A stretch of 64,000 nt of DNA from Nocardioides limicola (GCF_016827675.1 NZ_JAERJA010000004.1:124001-188000), one strand, 5' to 3'; positions 27,294 to 36,219 are shown, counted from the first letter of the stretch. Program-made: numbers and translations. The notes: generated from the letters alone by a model not told the origin.

Positions 27294-28289
27294 ATGACCC
27301 CCGAACCGGTGACCGGACCGCGGCAACGGCCGCGGCGGTTGCGGCGTACTCCGTCGCTGCGACGCAGCGTCGCCGAGACGTCGCTGGCGCCCGCGCACCT
27401 GGTGCTGCCGCTGTTCGTCCGGGAGGGGATCGATGCGCCGGTGCCGATCGGGTCGATGCCCGGCGTGGTCCAGCACACCCGGGACACGCTGCGCGCCGCG
27501 GTCGTCGAGGCGGCCGAACTGGGCCTGGGCGGGGTGATGCTCTTCGGCATCCCCGCAGCCAAGGACGCCACCGGCTCCGGGGCACTGGACCCGGGCGGGA
27601 TCCTCAATGTCGCGATCGCCGACGCCGTCGCCGAGGTCGGCGACGCGCTGCCGGTGATGGCGGACCTGTGCCTGGACGAGTTCACCGACCACGGCCACTG
27701 CGGGCTGCTCACTGCCGAGGGCGACGTGGACAACGACGCCACCCTGGCCGTTTATGCCGAGATGGCCCGTGCCCAGGCAGCGGCCGGCGCCGACGTGGTC
27801 GGCCCGAGCGGGATGATGGACGGCCAGGTCGCGGTGATCCGGGAGGCCCTGGATGCCGCCGGCGCCATCGACGTGGCCATCCTGGCCTACTCCGCGAAGT
27901 ACGCCTCGGCCTGGTACGGCCCCTTCCGGGAGGCCGTGGACTCCTCACTGACGGGGGACCGGCGTACCTACCAGCAGGATCCCGCCAACGGCTCCGAGGG
28001 TGTCCGTGAGGCCCTCCTGGACGTCGACCAGGGCGCCGACCTGGTGATGGTGAAGCCGGCGCTGGGGTACCTCGACGTGGTGCGCCGGGTCGCTGACGCG
28101 GTGCCGGTGCCGGTGGCTGCCTACAACGTCTCCGGCGAGTACGCGATGCTGGAGGCGGCGGCCGCTGCCGGCTGGATCGACCGGGAGCCGGCGATCCTGG
28201 AGACGCTCACCTCGATCCGGCGAGCCGGCGCCCAGATCGTGCTCAGCTACTGGGCGGCCGAGGCCGCTGCCCTGCTGCGCCGCCACTGA
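27294..28289 (+). CDS. hemB: Delta-aminolevulinic acid dehydratase (porphobilinogen synthase)
   Basis: HemB condenses two 5-aminolevulinates to porphobilinogen. The 331-residue product has Schiff-base lysines Lys202 ([13 protein letters not shown]) and Lys254 (MVKPALGYL). In the metal-binding stretch [14 protein letters not shown], Cys126 and Cys136 are kept but the middle zinc ligand is Asp128, so the metal dependence may differ from the three-Cys zinc enzymes. It starts 7 bp after the cobA-hemD stop and ends the rex-hem run. Confidence 0.96.
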   Translation: MTPEPVTGPRQRPRRLRRTPSLRRSVAETSLAPAHLVLPLFVREGIDAPVPIGSMPGVVQHTRDTLRAAVVEAAELGLGGVMLFGIPAAKDATGSGALDPGGILNVAIADAVAEVGDALPVMADLCLDEFTDHGHCGLLTAEGDVDNDATLAVYAEMARAQAAAGADVVGPSGMMDGQVAVIREALDAAGAIDVAILAYSAKYASAWYGPFREAVDSSLTGDRRTYQQDPANGSEGVREALLDVDQGADLVMVKPALGYLDVVRRVADAVPVPVAAYNVSGEYAMLEAAAAAGWIDREPAILETLTSIRRAGAQIVLSYWAAEAAALLRRH

Positions 28290-28294
28290 CGCCC

Positions 28295-28351
28295 ATTCCC
28301 GTGCACTCTGGCTGGTTGTGGGGCCTCTGCGCGTGCGCAATGCACGGGAAT
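28295..28351. repeat. Long-range inverted repeat downstream of hemB
   Basis: ATTCCCGTGCA (28295-28305) and TGCACGGGAAT (28341-28351) are perfect 11-bp inverted repeats, 35 bases apart. This may be the hemB terminator base or an operator pair; it starts 5 bp after the hemB stop. The rest of the 227-bp gap between hemB and the transglycosylase holds the two tandem hairpins listed next. Confidence 0.7.
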
Positions 28352-28396
28352 CGCGGGTGAACGCCCGCTCACGAGGGACCGCCAGGTGAATAAGGC

Positions 28397-28434
28397 GGTG
28401 GCCGGACCGCCACGGGGGAAGCGATCCGGCCACC
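28397..28434. terminator. Tandem structured hairpin 1 (hemB / transglycosylase convergent gap)
   Basis: A perfect 10-bp stem GGTGGCCGGA / TCCGGCCACC (28397-28406, 28425-28434) has an 18-nt loop that starts CCG and ends CGA around a run of Gs. It is paired with a neighbour of the same design at 28443-28481. The position between convergent genes suggests bidirectional termination, but the large conserved loop is unusual for a terminator. Confidence 0.6.
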
Positions 28435-28442
28435 TTAGGGGG

Positions 28443-28481
28443 TCGTGATGGACCGATACGGGGGGATTCGATCCATCACGA
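28443..28481. terminator. Tandem structured hairpin 2 (same loop, different stem)
   Basis: A perfect 10-bp stem TCGTGATGGA / TCCATCACGA (28443-28452, 28472-28481) has a 19-nt loop that shares CCG, ACGGGGG and CGA with hairpin 1. The outer seven base pairs differ completely while pairing is kept. It lies 35 bp past the transglycosylase stop (minus strand). Confidence 0.6.
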
Positions 28482-28516
28482 GTTACCAGCCTAGCGGCTG
28501 GAGTCCAGGTTGTGAA

Positions 28517-29770
28517 TCAGTTGAGGCCGAGAAGGTCGGAGACACACTTCTCAAGCTTGGCCAACTGGAGGGCTGAGATGGTCTCCAGGCACTTGGCCAG
28601 TGCCTCGGCCTGGGTGAGCGGGGTTGTGATGTCCTCGACCAGGTCCGTCACGACCTTGACCGGGTCCTTCACGATCTCCTCCAGCGTGGCCTGCGGGTTC
28701 TCAGCCAGACTGCCCAGGGTGCCACCGGTCTTGGTGCCACCGCTGCCGCCGGTACCCGGCAGCGGGCTCGTGCTACCACCGGTGGAGCCGCCCTCAGTGC
28801 CGCCGCCCGGTGCCGGGCTCGCGCCGCTGGTCGGGGTCGGGTTCGGGTTGGCGGGGGCCGCCGCGGTGGTGTTCTTGCCACCCTTGTTCTTCGCGGACAG
28901 CTTGCCCTTGTTGCCGGCCGACGGGCCGACGTACTGCGGGTCCGGGGTGAAGAACGCGGCCGAGGTGGTGCTGTTCGGCACCGAGGAGAAGTTGCCCTGC
29001 TTGTACGCCTCGGCGATCGACAGGACCAGGTCCACGTAGCGGGTGCTGCGGTTGTAGCGGAACACCGCGCTGCGCTGCCCGGCCTCGGTGCTCAGGTCAT
29101 CGGTGCCGGAGCACAGGTAGACCGCGGCAGCCAGGGCTGCGTCGTGGATGTTCTGCGGGTCACGGACGCCGTCACCGTCGGCGTCCACGCCGACGACCGA
29201 CCAGGTCGACGGGATGAACTGCATCGGTCCGACCGCTCGGTCCCAGACGGTGTCGTTGTCGTACTGACCGGCGTCGGTGTCCGGGATCGCCCGGGTGCCG
29301 TTGGTGCCGTCCAGCGCGATGCCGTAGATGCCGGGGCGGGCCACGCCGTCCTCGTCGAGCGAGTTGCCGCCGAATCGACCGTGGTCGGACTCGACGCGAC
29401 CGATCGCGGCGAGCAGGTGCCAGGACAGGTTGCACGCCTCGTCGGCGGAGTTGATGATCGCCTCGGCCCGCTGGTAGGCGGCCAGAGCGACAGACGGGAT
29501 GCCGGAGGTGGAGGCGGTGCGAACCGCGTTGGCCTCCTGGCCGGCGGGCACACTCGGAGCCACCACACCGTCGCCGGTGACGCTGGCCGGGGCCTGGATC
29601 GCCTCGCCGGGCACCGAGGTGCCGTCAGGCAGCAACGACGAGTCACTGGCGGCCGCTACCGTGCCCATGGCGCCGAAGCCGGCGAGGCTCGCCGTCCACG
29701 CGGTCGAGAGCAGGGCCAGCGGCAGAAGAGCCGTGGCCTTCTGTGTGCGGCTGAAGCGTGATGCGGTCAT
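28517..29770 (-). CDS. Secreted lytic murein transglycosylase
   Basis: The 417-residue protein has a signal peptide (KATALLPLALLSTAWTASLA), a lytic transglycosylase domain at about 90-245 with catalytic Glu in AAIGRVESDHGRFGG and the VGPMQFIPSTW motif, and a low-complexity Pro/Gly/Thr-rich region (about 285-345) with a short helical C-terminus. It cleaves peptidoglycan glycan strands, making 1,6-anhydro ends. It is the MltB/SLT-like type common in actinobacterial walls. AGGGAG lies 11 nt before the ATG. A promoter region with operator-like dyads lies upstream. Confidence 0.92.
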   Translation of the reverse strand: MTASRFSRTQKATALLPLALLSTAWTASLAGFGAMGTVAAASDSSLLPDGTSVPGEAIQAPASVTGDGVVAPSVPAGQEANAVRTASTSGIPSVALAAYQRAEAIINSADEACNLSWHLLAAIGRVESDHGRFGGNSLDEDGVARPGIYGIALDGTNGTRAIPDTDAGQYDNDTVWDRAVGPMQFIPSTWSVVGVDADGDGVRDPQNIHDAALAAAVYLCSGTDDLSTEAGQRSAVFRYNRSTRYVDLVLSIAEAYKQGNFSSVPNSTTSAAFFTPDPQYVGPSAGNKGKLSAKNKGGKNTTAAAPANPNPTPTSGASPAPGGGTEGGSTGGSTSPLPGTGGSGGTKTGGTLGSLAENPQATLEEIVKDPVKVVTDLVEDITTPLTQAEALAKCLETISALQLAKLEKCVSDLLGLN

Positions 29771-29858
29771 TGCTGCAGTTCTCCCTGTCTGGCCTGACCC
29801 CCCGGGGCCCTGCGCGATTGCTGGTGCCTGTCACTCCCTCACGACAGACACTTGACCA

Positions 29859-29888
29859 ACGATAGCGGTCACAGTGAGTTACGTGACC
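29859..29888 (-). promoter_or_regulatory. Putative transglycosylase promoter with GTNAC-rich dyad
   Basis: On the minus strand TATCGT (29864-29859) is a fair -10 box, about 90 nt before the ATG. Just upstream is GGTCAC-N10-GTGACC (29867-29888), which also reads as GTAAC-N5-GTGAC direct repeats. Such GTNAC repeats resemble MtrA-type sites before cell-wall hydrolase genes; this assignment is inference. Confidence 0.45.
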
Positions 29889-29913
29889 ACTTTCACTGTT
29901 GTGCGTCCGTTAT

Positions 29914-29929
29914 GTGGAACAGGTTCCAC
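29914..29929. promoter_or_regulatory. 16-bp palindrome between the transglycosylase and hemL genes
   Basis: GTGGAAC-AG-GTTCCAC is a perfect 7-bp inverted repeat with a 2-bp centre, in the middle of the 299-bp divergent gap (29771-30069). It has the form of a dimeric repressor site. I do not recognise the regulator. No other gene is evident in this gap. Confidence 0.45.
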
Positions 29930-30069
29930 GGTCGCGGTGGTGAGGATGCGACACCAGCGGAACGATCCGACACGCCGACCATGACGCAGATCACCGGGAT
30001 TTCTCAACTCCTCTGCCAGCCTGCGGACCTGACCGCCGCCGGACTTGGGGGCTGGGTGACAATGGGCCG

Positions 30070-31377
30070 GTGACTGTCACCGCCTCCGCCGCACTCTTCG
30101 ACCGGGCCAGCGCCGTCACCCCCGGTGGCGTCAACTCCCCGGTGCGCGCGTTCGCCGCGGTCGGGGGCACCCCACGCTTCATCACCTCCGCCCAAGGCGC
30201 CTGGCTCACCGACGCCGACGGCAACCGGCTCGTCGACCTGGTCTGCTCCTGGGGACCGATGCTGCTCGGCCACGCCCACCCCGAGGTGGTGGCCGCGGTG
30301 ACCGCTGCGGTGGCCCGGGGCACGTCGTACGGCACCCCGACGGTGCCGGAGGTCGAACTGGCCGAGGAGCTCGTCGCCCGTACGCCGATCGAGCGAGTCC
30401 GCTTCGTCTCCTCGGGCACCGAGGCGACCATGTCCGCGATCCGGCTGGCGCGCGGCGTCACCGGCCGGGACATGGTGGTGAAGTTCGCCGGCTGCTACCA
30501 CGGTCACGTGGACGCGCTGCTGGCCGCCGCCGGCTCCGGGCTGGCCACGCTGGGTGTCCCGGGGACACCCGGGGTGCCGGCCTCGGCCACCGGCGAGACG
30601 ATCGTGCTCCGCTACGGCGACCGGGCGGCCGTCGCCCAGGCGTTCGCCGAGCACGGCCCGCAGATCGCCGCACTGATCACCGAGGCGGCTCCGGGCAACA
30701 TGGGGGTCGTCCCCCCCGAGCCGGGCTTCAACCAGTTCCTCGCCGACACCTGCCGCGCCCACGGGGCACTGTTCATCTCCGACGAGGTGATGACCGGCTT
30801 CCGGGCCAGCCGAGAGGGCCAATGGGGCCTGGACGGCAAACAGGAGGGCTGGACGCCCGACCTGATCACCTTCGGCAAGGTGATGGGAGGCGGCTTCCCG
30901 GCCGCCGCCTTCGGGGGACGGGCCGACGTGATGGCCCACCTGGCCCCCGAGGGCCCCGTCTACCAGGCCGGCACCCTGGCCGGGAACCCGATCGCCACCA
31001 CCGCCGGGCTGGCCACCCTGCGGCTCGCCGACGACAGTGTGTACGCCGGCCTCAACGCTGCCGCGGACACCCTCACCGCCGCCGCCATCGACGCCCTCAC
31101 CGCAGCCGGCGTCCCGCACCGGGTGCAACGCAGCGGCACCATGTTCTCGATCTTCTTCACCGCGGCGCCCGTCCGCCACTTCGACGACGCGCAGACCCAG
31201 GACGTCGCCGCGTTCGGGGCGTTCTTCCACGCGATGCTCGACCGCGGGGTGCACCTGCCCCCGTCGGCGTTCGAGGCCTGGTTCCTCTCCGCCGCCCACG
31301 ACGACGAAGCGCTGCAGACGGTGCTGGACGCGCTGCCCGCGGCAGCCTCCGCAGCCGCCGCGGCGGGAGGGAACTGA
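30070..31377 (+). CDS. hemL: Glutamate-1-semialdehyde 2,1-aminomutase
   Basis: HemL converts glutamate-1-semialdehyde to 5-aminolevulinate using PLP, the step after HemA. The 435-residue class III aminotransferase-fold protein has [12 protein letters not shown] near the N-terminus, [15 protein letters not shown] at 114-128 and the PLP lysine Lys270 in [12 protein letters not shown]. The GTG start lies 6 nt after GACAAT (30058-30063), so it may be leaderless. It begins a run of six genes ending in ccsB, as in Rv0524-Rv0529. Confidence 0.96.
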   Translation: MTVTASAALFDRASAVTPGGVNSPVRAFAAVGGTPRFITSAQGAWLTDADGNRLVDLVCSWGPMLLGHAHPEVVAAVTAAVARGTSYGTPTVPEVELAEELVARTPIERVRFVSSGTEATMSAIRLARGVTGRDMVVKFAGCYHGHVDALLAAAGSGLATLGVPGTPGVPASATGETIVLRYGDRAAVAQAFAEHGPQIAALITEAAPGNMGVVPPEPGFNQFLADTCRAHGALFISDEVMTGFRASREGQWGLDGKQEGWTPDLITFGKVMGGGFPAAAFGGRADVMAHLAPEGPVYQAGTLAGNPIATTAGLATLRLADDSVYAGLNAAADTLTAAAIDALTAAGVPHRVQRSGTMFSIFFTAAPVRHFDDAQTQDVAAFGAFFHAMLDRGVHLPPSAFEAWFLSAAHDDEALQTVLDALPAAASAAAAAGGN

Positions 31378-31378
31378 G

Positions 31379-32050
31379 ATGGCCACCACGATCGTCCACC
31401 TGCTCCGGCACGGCGAGGTGCACAACCCCGAGGGTGTCCTCTACGGCCGCCGGGACGGTTTCCACCTGTCCACCCGAGGCCAGGCGATGGCCGAACGGGT
31501 GGCGAAGGTCCTCGGCGACCGAGACGTCGTCCACCTGCGCGCCTCGCCGCTGGAACGCGCCCAGGAGACCGCCGCCCCGCTCGCGCAGTTGCGCGAGCTG
31601 GAGATCCACCCGGACCCGCGGATCATCGAGTCCACCAACGTGTTCGAGGGGACCTCGTTCGCCCACCCGGGCCGGGTGCTGCGCAACCCGGCCGTCTGGC
31701 GGCATCTGTGGAACCCGTTCCGACCGTCCTGGGGCGAGCCCTACAAGCAGGTGGTGGCCCGGATGATGGCGGCGATCCTCGACGCCCGCGCCGCCGCCCA
31801 CGGGCATGAGGCGGTGCTGGTCTCGCACCAGCTGCCGATCTGGATGACCCGCCTCTCCGCCGAGGGCCGCTCGGTGCTGCACGATCCCCGCCGACGCGAA
31901 TGCACGCTCTGCTCACTCACCTCGCTGCACTTCGACGACCACGGGCTCACCCACGTCACCTACTCCGAGCCTGCGGGCGACCTGATCCCGGACGCGGACC
32001 GGTCGGCCCCGTTCTCCTCGGGGAGCAACGACTCCCCGGATGCGCCGTGA
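31379..32050 (+). CDS. Histidine phosphatase family protein (Rv0525-like)
   Basis: The 223-residue protein has the phosphoglycerate mutase/acid phosphatase motif LLRHGEVHNP near residue 8 (phospho-His acceptor), RASPLERAQET and VLVSHQLPIW with the second His. Conserved between hemL and resA in actinobacteria. The substrate is unknown and it is unlikely to be a glycolytic mutase. It starts 1 bp after the hemL stop. Confidence 0.9.
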   Translation: MATTIVHLLRHGEVHNPEGVLYGRRDGFHLSTRGQAMAERVAKVLGDRDVVHLRASPLERAQETAAPLAQLRELEIHPDPRIIESTNVFEGTSFAHPGRVLRNPAVWRHLWNPFRPSWGEPYKQVVARMMAAILDARAAAHGHEAVLVSHQLPIWMTRLSAEGRSVLHDPRRRECTLCSLTSLHFDDHGLTHVTYSEPAGDLIPDADRSAPFSSGSNDSPDAP

Positions 32051-32619
32051 CCGCACGGATCGCTGCGCTGCTGACCGTCGCCCTGCTCGCCCTCACCGGC
32101 TGCGGCGGTGGGCAGGGGACCGGCGACAAGGGCTACATCACCGGTGACGGCACGGTCCGGGAGTTGCCGGTCGCCGACCGGGGCACCCCGGTGCGGCTCG
32201 ACGGCGTCGACCTGGCCGGCGAACCCCTCTCGGTGGCGGACCTGCGCGGCACCCCCGTGGTCGTCATCGTCTGGGGGTCCTGGTGCCCGCCGTGCCGCGC
32301 CGAGGCCCCCGAGCTCGCCGAACTGGCGCACGCCCGCGACGACGTCGCCTTCGTCGGCATCAACATCCGCGACCCCTCCGAAGCCAACGGCCTGAGCTTC
32401 AACCGCCGCTTCGGGATCGACTACCCGAGCTTCTTCTCGCCCACCGGCGAGGCGCTGCTGGCCTTCCGGGGCACGTTGACCCCGAACTCGATCCCCTCCA
32501 CCGTCGTCCTGGACGCCTCCGGGCGGGTCGCCGCCAGCATCATCGGGCCGCTCCCCAGCATCGGCACCCTGAACGCGTTGATCGACACCGTCGTCGACGA
32601 GGTGGGCCAGGATGGTTGA
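32047..32619 (+). CDS. resA: ResA-like thioredoxin-fold lipoprotein
   Basis: The 190-residue protein has a lipobox (LLALTGC, lipidated Cys near 19) and a TlpA/ResA thioredoxin domain with the redox motif WCPPC (GSWCPPCRAE). It should reduce apocytochrome c haem-binding cysteines outside the membrane, receiving electrons from CcdA. The GTG overlaps the preceding stop (GTGA). It heads the System II genes here. Confidence 0.92.
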   Translation: MTARIAALLTVALLALTGCGGGQGTGDKGYITGDGTVRELPVADRGTPVRLDGVDLAGEPLSVADLRGTPVVVIVWGSWCPPCRAEAPELAELAHARDDVAFVGINIRDPSEANGLSFNRRFGIDYPSFFSPTGEALLAFRGTLTPNSIPSTVVLDASGRVAASIIGPLPSIGTLNALIDTVVDEVGQDG

Positions 32620-33376
32620 GTGGTTCACCAGCACCGCCGGCTCAGGGTCGTTGGTGCTGGCGATCCCGGTCGCGCTGATCGCCGGGCTGGTCGCCTTCTT
32701 CTCCCCGTGCGTGCTGCCGCTGCTGCCGGCGTACTTCTCCTACGCCACCGGGCTCTCCGGCGCGGACCTGGCCACCGGTGACCTGTCCGGGGCCCGGCGT
32801 GGCCGGATGCTGGCCGGGTCGGTGCTGTTCGTGCTCGGCTTCTCGGTGGTCTTCGTGCTGATCGGCACCGCCTCAGGGGCGTTGGGGGCCTGGCTGATCA
32901 GCTACCGGCGCGAGTTGGCGATCGTGCTCGGTCTGCTCGCCATCGTCCTCGGCCTGATCTTCGCCGGCTTCCTGCCGCTGCTGCAGCGCGACTGGCGGGT
33001 GCATAAGGTGCCCGCCGTCGGCGTCGGCGCGGCGCCACTGCTCGGCTTCCTGTTCGGCGTCGGCTGGACCCCCTGCATCAGCCCCACCCTGGGCGTCATC
33101 TCCACGCTCGCGATCAACGAGGGCACCGCCGCCCGCGGCGCGCTGCTGTCCGGGGTCTTCGCGCTCGGCATCGGGCTGCCGTTCATCCTGCTCGGCCTCG
33201 CCTACCGGCGGATGCTCGGAGCCATCGGCGTGATCCGGCGGCACCAGCGACTCCTCAACGTCACCGGCGGCGTGCTGCTGATCATCGTTGGCCTGCTGCT
33301 GGTCAGCGGCTGGTGGGACCACGCAGTCACCTGGATGCAGATCCGGCTCGCCGACTACAACGAGGTGCTCCTGTGA
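32612..33376 (+). CDS. ccdA: Cytochrome c biogenesis protein CcdA
   Basis: The 254-residue membrane protein has about six helices and the two redox cysteines in FFSPCVLPLLPAYFSY and GWTPCISPTLG. It carries reducing equivalents from cytoplasmic thioredoxin across the membrane to ResA. It overlaps resA by 8 nt and resB by GTGA. Confidence 0.95.
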   Translation: MVEWFTSTAGSGSLVLAIPVALIAGLVAFFSPCVLPLLPAYFSYATGLSGADLATGDLSGARRGRMLAGSVLFVLGFSVVFVLIGTASGALGAWLISYRRELAIVLGLLAIVLGLIFAGFLPLLQRDWRVHKVPAVGVGAAPLLGFLFGVGWTPCISPTLGVISTLAINEGTAARGALLSGVFALGIGLPFILLGLAYRRMLGAIGVIRRHQRLLNVTGGVLLIIVGLLLVSGWWDHAVTWMQIRLADYNEVLL

Positions 33377-34932
33377 GTCAGGAACGCCGCCCCGGCGAAC
33401 TGAACGCCCTGGAACTGGCCCGCTGGTGGTGGCGCCAGCTCACTTCGATGCGGACCGCGCTGATCCTGCTCTTCCTGCTCGCGGTCGCCGCCATCCCCGG
33501 ATCGGTGGTGCCGCAACGCAACGTGGACGCGCTGGCCACCACCCGGTGGCAGGCCGAGCATCCACGGCTGACGCCGATCTATGAGTGGCTGGGGCTGTTC
33601 TCGGTCTACAACTCGGTGTGGTTCTCGGCGATCTATCTGCTGCTGGTGATCTCGCTGGTCGGCTGCATCGTGCCGCGGACGTGGAAGTACGCCCGCGCCT
33701 TCGGGGCGCCGCCACCCCCGGCGCCGCGACTGCTCACCCGGATGCCCGGCCACACGTCGTACACCTGCGCGCAGGAGCCGCGCGAGGTCCAGGCGCAGGC
33801 GGCGGCGGTGCTGCGGAAGCGGCGCTACCGGGTGCGCCCCAGCCCGGCCGAGGCCGAGGCCGTCGAAGTGGCGGCCGAGCGCGGGCACATGCGCGAGGTC
33901 GGCAACCTCATCTTCCACCTGGCGATCCTGGTGGTGCTGGCCGGCTTCGCCGCCGGCAACCTCTTCGGCTACCGAGCCGGCGTGATCGTGCTGGTCGGTG
34001 GTGGCTTCGCGAACAACCTCACCCAGTACGACGACTTCGCCCCCGGCAGCCTCTTCGACACCGACTGGATGGAGCCGTTCTCGTTCACCGTCGACGACTT
34101 CCAGGCCGAGTGGATCCGGTCCGGCCCGGCGGCCGGCCAGGCTCGCGGGTTCGTCGCCGACCTGGAGTACCGGACCGACCCCGACGCGGAGCCGATCCGC
34201 TACGACCTCAAGGTCAACCACCCGCTCGCCATCGGCGGCACCGAGATCTTCCTGATCGGGCACGGCTATGCCCCGGTGATCACCGTCACCGACGGTGACG
34301 GGCAGGTCGCCTACTCCGGGCCCACCGTCTTCCTGCCCACCGATCAGCACTTCCGGTCGATCGGGGTGGTGAAGGCGCCGGACGCCAGCCCGGCCCAGAT
34401 CGGGCTCGAGGGCGAGTTCTACCCCACCTACGCGTTCACCATGGAGACCGGACCCTTCTCGGCGTTCGGGGAGATGTTGAACCCGGTGATCTCGATGCTG
34501 GTCTGGACCGGTGACCTGGGCATGGACACCGGCCTCGCCCAGTCCGTCTATGTGCTGGACAAGGCCGGGGTCGACCAGGTGACGGCAGAGGACGGGTCGA
34601 TGTTCCGGGTGGACCTGGCGATGGGTGACTCGATCGACCTGCCCAACGGGCTCGGCACCGTCAGCTTCGACGGGGTCGAGCGCTGGAACCGGATCCAGAT
34701 CAGCCGCTCCCCGGGCAAGTTCGTGGCGCTCGGCGGGGTCAGCCTGGCCCTGCTCGGGCTGATGATGTCGCTGTTCATCAGGCCGCGACGCGTCTGGGTG
34801 CGGGTACGCCGTGAGAATGACAGCACCGTCGTGGAGGTGGCCGGCCTGGACCGGTCCAGCGGCGGCGACGTGACCGAGGAACTCGACGCACTCGTCGCGT
34901 TGCTGCGGCCCGAGGAGAAGGAGACCACGTGA
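33373..34932 (+). CDS. resB: Cytochrome c biogenesis protein ResB
   Basis: The 519-residue protein has three N-terminal membrane helices (about 27-45, 85-105, 180-200), a large extracytoplasmic domain (about 220-450) and a C-terminal helix near 455-475. ResB works with CcsB in the System II haem-delivery and ligation complex. The GTG overlaps the ccdA stop. Orthologous to Rv0528. Confidence 0.94.
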   Translation: MSQERRPGELNALELARWWWRQLTSMRTALILLFLLAVAAIPGSVVPQRNVDALATTRWQAEHPRLTPIYEWLGLFSVYNSVWFSAIYLLLVISLVGCIVPRTWKYARAFGAPPPPAPRLLTRMPGHTSYTCAQEPREVQAQAAAVLRKRRYRVRPSPAEAEAVEVAAERGHMREVGNLIFHLAILVVLAGFAAGNLFGYRAGVIVLVGGGFANNLTQYDDFAPGSLFDTDWMEPFSFTVDDFQAEWIRSGPAAGQARGFVADLEYRTDPDAEPIRYDLKVNHPLAIGGTEIFLIGHGYAPVITVTDGDGQVAYSGPTVFLPTDQHFRSIGVVKAPDASPAQIGLEGEFYPTYAFTMETGPFSAFGEMLNPVISMLVWTGDLGMDTGLAQSVYVLDKAGVDQVTAEDGSMFRVDLAMGDSIDLPNGLGTVSFDGVERWNRIQISRSPGKFVALGGVSLALLGLMMSLFIRPRRVWVRVRRENDSTVVEVAGLDRSSGGDVTEELDALVALLRPEEKETT

Positions 34933-35876
34933 TGGAGTGGGAGATCCTGGGAGACCAGGCGGTCGCGGTGTGCGGGGTGGTCTACTTCCTCGCCCTGGTG
35001 AGCCATTCGGTGGAGTGGGCGGCCCTGCGCAAGGTGCCGGTCGCGGTGCCGGCCGGTGGTGCCCCCGTCCCGGAGGAGACCCCGCAACGGGCCGCGATGT
35101 TCGGTCGGCTCGGTCTGCTGCTGACCAGTCTCGGCTGCGCGGTGCACCTGGTCGCGCTGGTGGGCCGGGGGATGTCCGCGGACCCGCCCCGGGTGCCGTG
35201 GAGCAACATGTACGAGTTCGCCCTCTCCGGCACCTTCTTCGTTGTCCTCTTCTACCTGCTGTTGCGACGCCGCTACCGGCTGGACTGGATGGCGCCGCTG
35301 ATGCTCGGCTTCACCCTCACCTGCCTGATGCTCGCGGTGATCTGGCTCTACGACCCCGTCTCCCCGCTGACCGAGGCGCTCAACTCGCCGTGGCTGGTGA
35401 TCCACGTGGTCTCCGCGGTGATGGCCAGTGCGATCTTCTCCCTGGCCGGCATCATCCTGGTGCTCTTCCTGATCAAGTCGCGCCTCGGTGCGCGCAACTC
35501 CGGCTACCTGGCCCGGGTGCCCGAACCGGCGGTGCTGGACCGGGTGGCCTACCGGCTGCACGCGTTCGCCTTCCCGATCTGGACGTTCGGGGTGCTGATC
35601 AGTGGTCCCATCTGGGCGCACCAGGCGTGGTCGTCGTACTGGAGCTGGGACCCCAAGGAGGTGTGGGCGTTCATCACCTGGGTGGTCTACGCCGCCTACC
35701 TGCACGCCCGCACCACCGCTGGCTGGCAGGGCCGCCGAGCAGCCTGGATCGCACTGATCGGCCTGGCCACCCTGTGGTGGAGCTTCATCGGAGTGAACTT
35801 CTTCTCCACCACCAGCCAGCACTCCTACGCGCTGCCCGAGGTCACGTCGGTGGTGGAGCTGGTCGACCGGGCGTGA
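34929..35876 (+). CDS. ccsB: Cytochrome c biogenesis protein CcsB (CcsA family), haem ligase subunit
   Basis: The 315-residue polytopic protein has the haem-binding WWD-type motif (SSYWSWDPKEVWAFITW near 235-250) and conserved His residues in flanking loops. With ResB it delivers haem and joins it to apocytochrome c. The start is GTG 34929, overlapping the resB stop; ATG 34932 is equally possible. It ends the operon. Confidence 0.95.
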   Translation: MMEWEILGDQAVAVCGVVYFLALVSHSVEWAALRKVPVAVPAGGAPVPEETPQRAAMFGRLGLLLTSLGCAVHLVALVGRGMSADPPRVPWSNMYEFALSGTFFVVLFYLLLRRRYRLDWMAPLMLGFTLTCLMLAVIWLYDPVSPLTEALNSPWLVIHVVSAVMASAIFSLAGIILVLFLIKSRLGARNSGYLARVPEPAVLDRVAYRLHAFAFPIWTFGVLISGPIWAHQAWSSYWSWDPKEVWAFITWVVYAAYLHARTTAGWQGRRAAWIALIGLATLWWSFIGVNFFSTTSQHSYALPEVTSVVELVDRA

Positions 35877-35887
35877 GGCGGACGGCG

Positions 35888-35904
35888 TCACGCCGAAGGC
35901 GTGA
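35888..35904 (+). terminator. Short stem-loop after ccsB
   Basis: TCACGCC-GAA-GGCGTGA forms a perfect 7-bp stem with a 3-nt loop, 11 bp past the ccsB stop and before the convergent small gene. It lies inside a near-perfect 20-bp direct repeat (35871-35890 and 35899-35918, one mismatch). Confidence 0.55.
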
Positions 35905-35915
35905 GGCGGACAGCG

Positions 35916-36155
35916 TCAGGTGGCGGGCGGATCGTCGGGCGACTGACGTCGCCGCTGGCGCCAGGTGCGCTCGTTGAGGTCGCGCAGGAACTCCGGGTCG
36001 TCATCGGGGCCCATCGGCCGCTGCGGCGACTTCGGCCCGCGGGGGAACAGTGGTCGGCGGGTGCCTCCGCCGCCTGACGACCCGCGCTCGGACATGCGCA
36101 CCAGCAGATAGATCGCCACGGCGATCACCACCACTACGACGACGAACTTCAGCAC
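35916..36155 (-). CDS. Small single-pass membrane protein
   Basis: The 79-residue protein has an N-terminal membrane helix (KFVVVVVVIAVAIYLLV), a Gly/Ser linker, and a basic C-terminal part with a DPEFLRDLNERTWRQRRR segment. No family recognised beyond small PLDc_N-like actinobacterial membrane proteins; function unknown. Its stop falls within the short direct repeat downstream of ccsB. Divergent from the DUF4229 gene. Confidence 0.65.
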   Translation of the reverse strand: MLKFVVVVVVIAVAIYLLVRMSERGSSGGGGTRRPLFPRGPKSPQRPMGPDDDPEFLRDLNERTWRQRRRQSPDDPPAT

Positions 36156-36219
36156 CCCTCCAGCCTAAGCCATCGCCCCAATGCCCGCTGCCGGACCCGG
36201 GTCTCGTACCCTTGGCGAG

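Noticed and set aside
25661-27742. 693-codon open frame antisense to the cobA-hemD fusion
   Set aside because: A GC-skew shadow, rich in Gly, Arg, Asp and His; both HemD and SUMT domains are plain on the other strand.
28290-28516. A c-di-AMP riboswitch for the transglycosylase
   Set aside because: The structures are downstream, not upstream, of the transglycosylase, and I could not match the conserved core of that riboswitch.
29914-29929. LexA (SOS) box
   Set aside because: The actinobacterial SOS box is CGAAC-N4-GTTCG; this palindrome has a 2-bp centre and different flanks.
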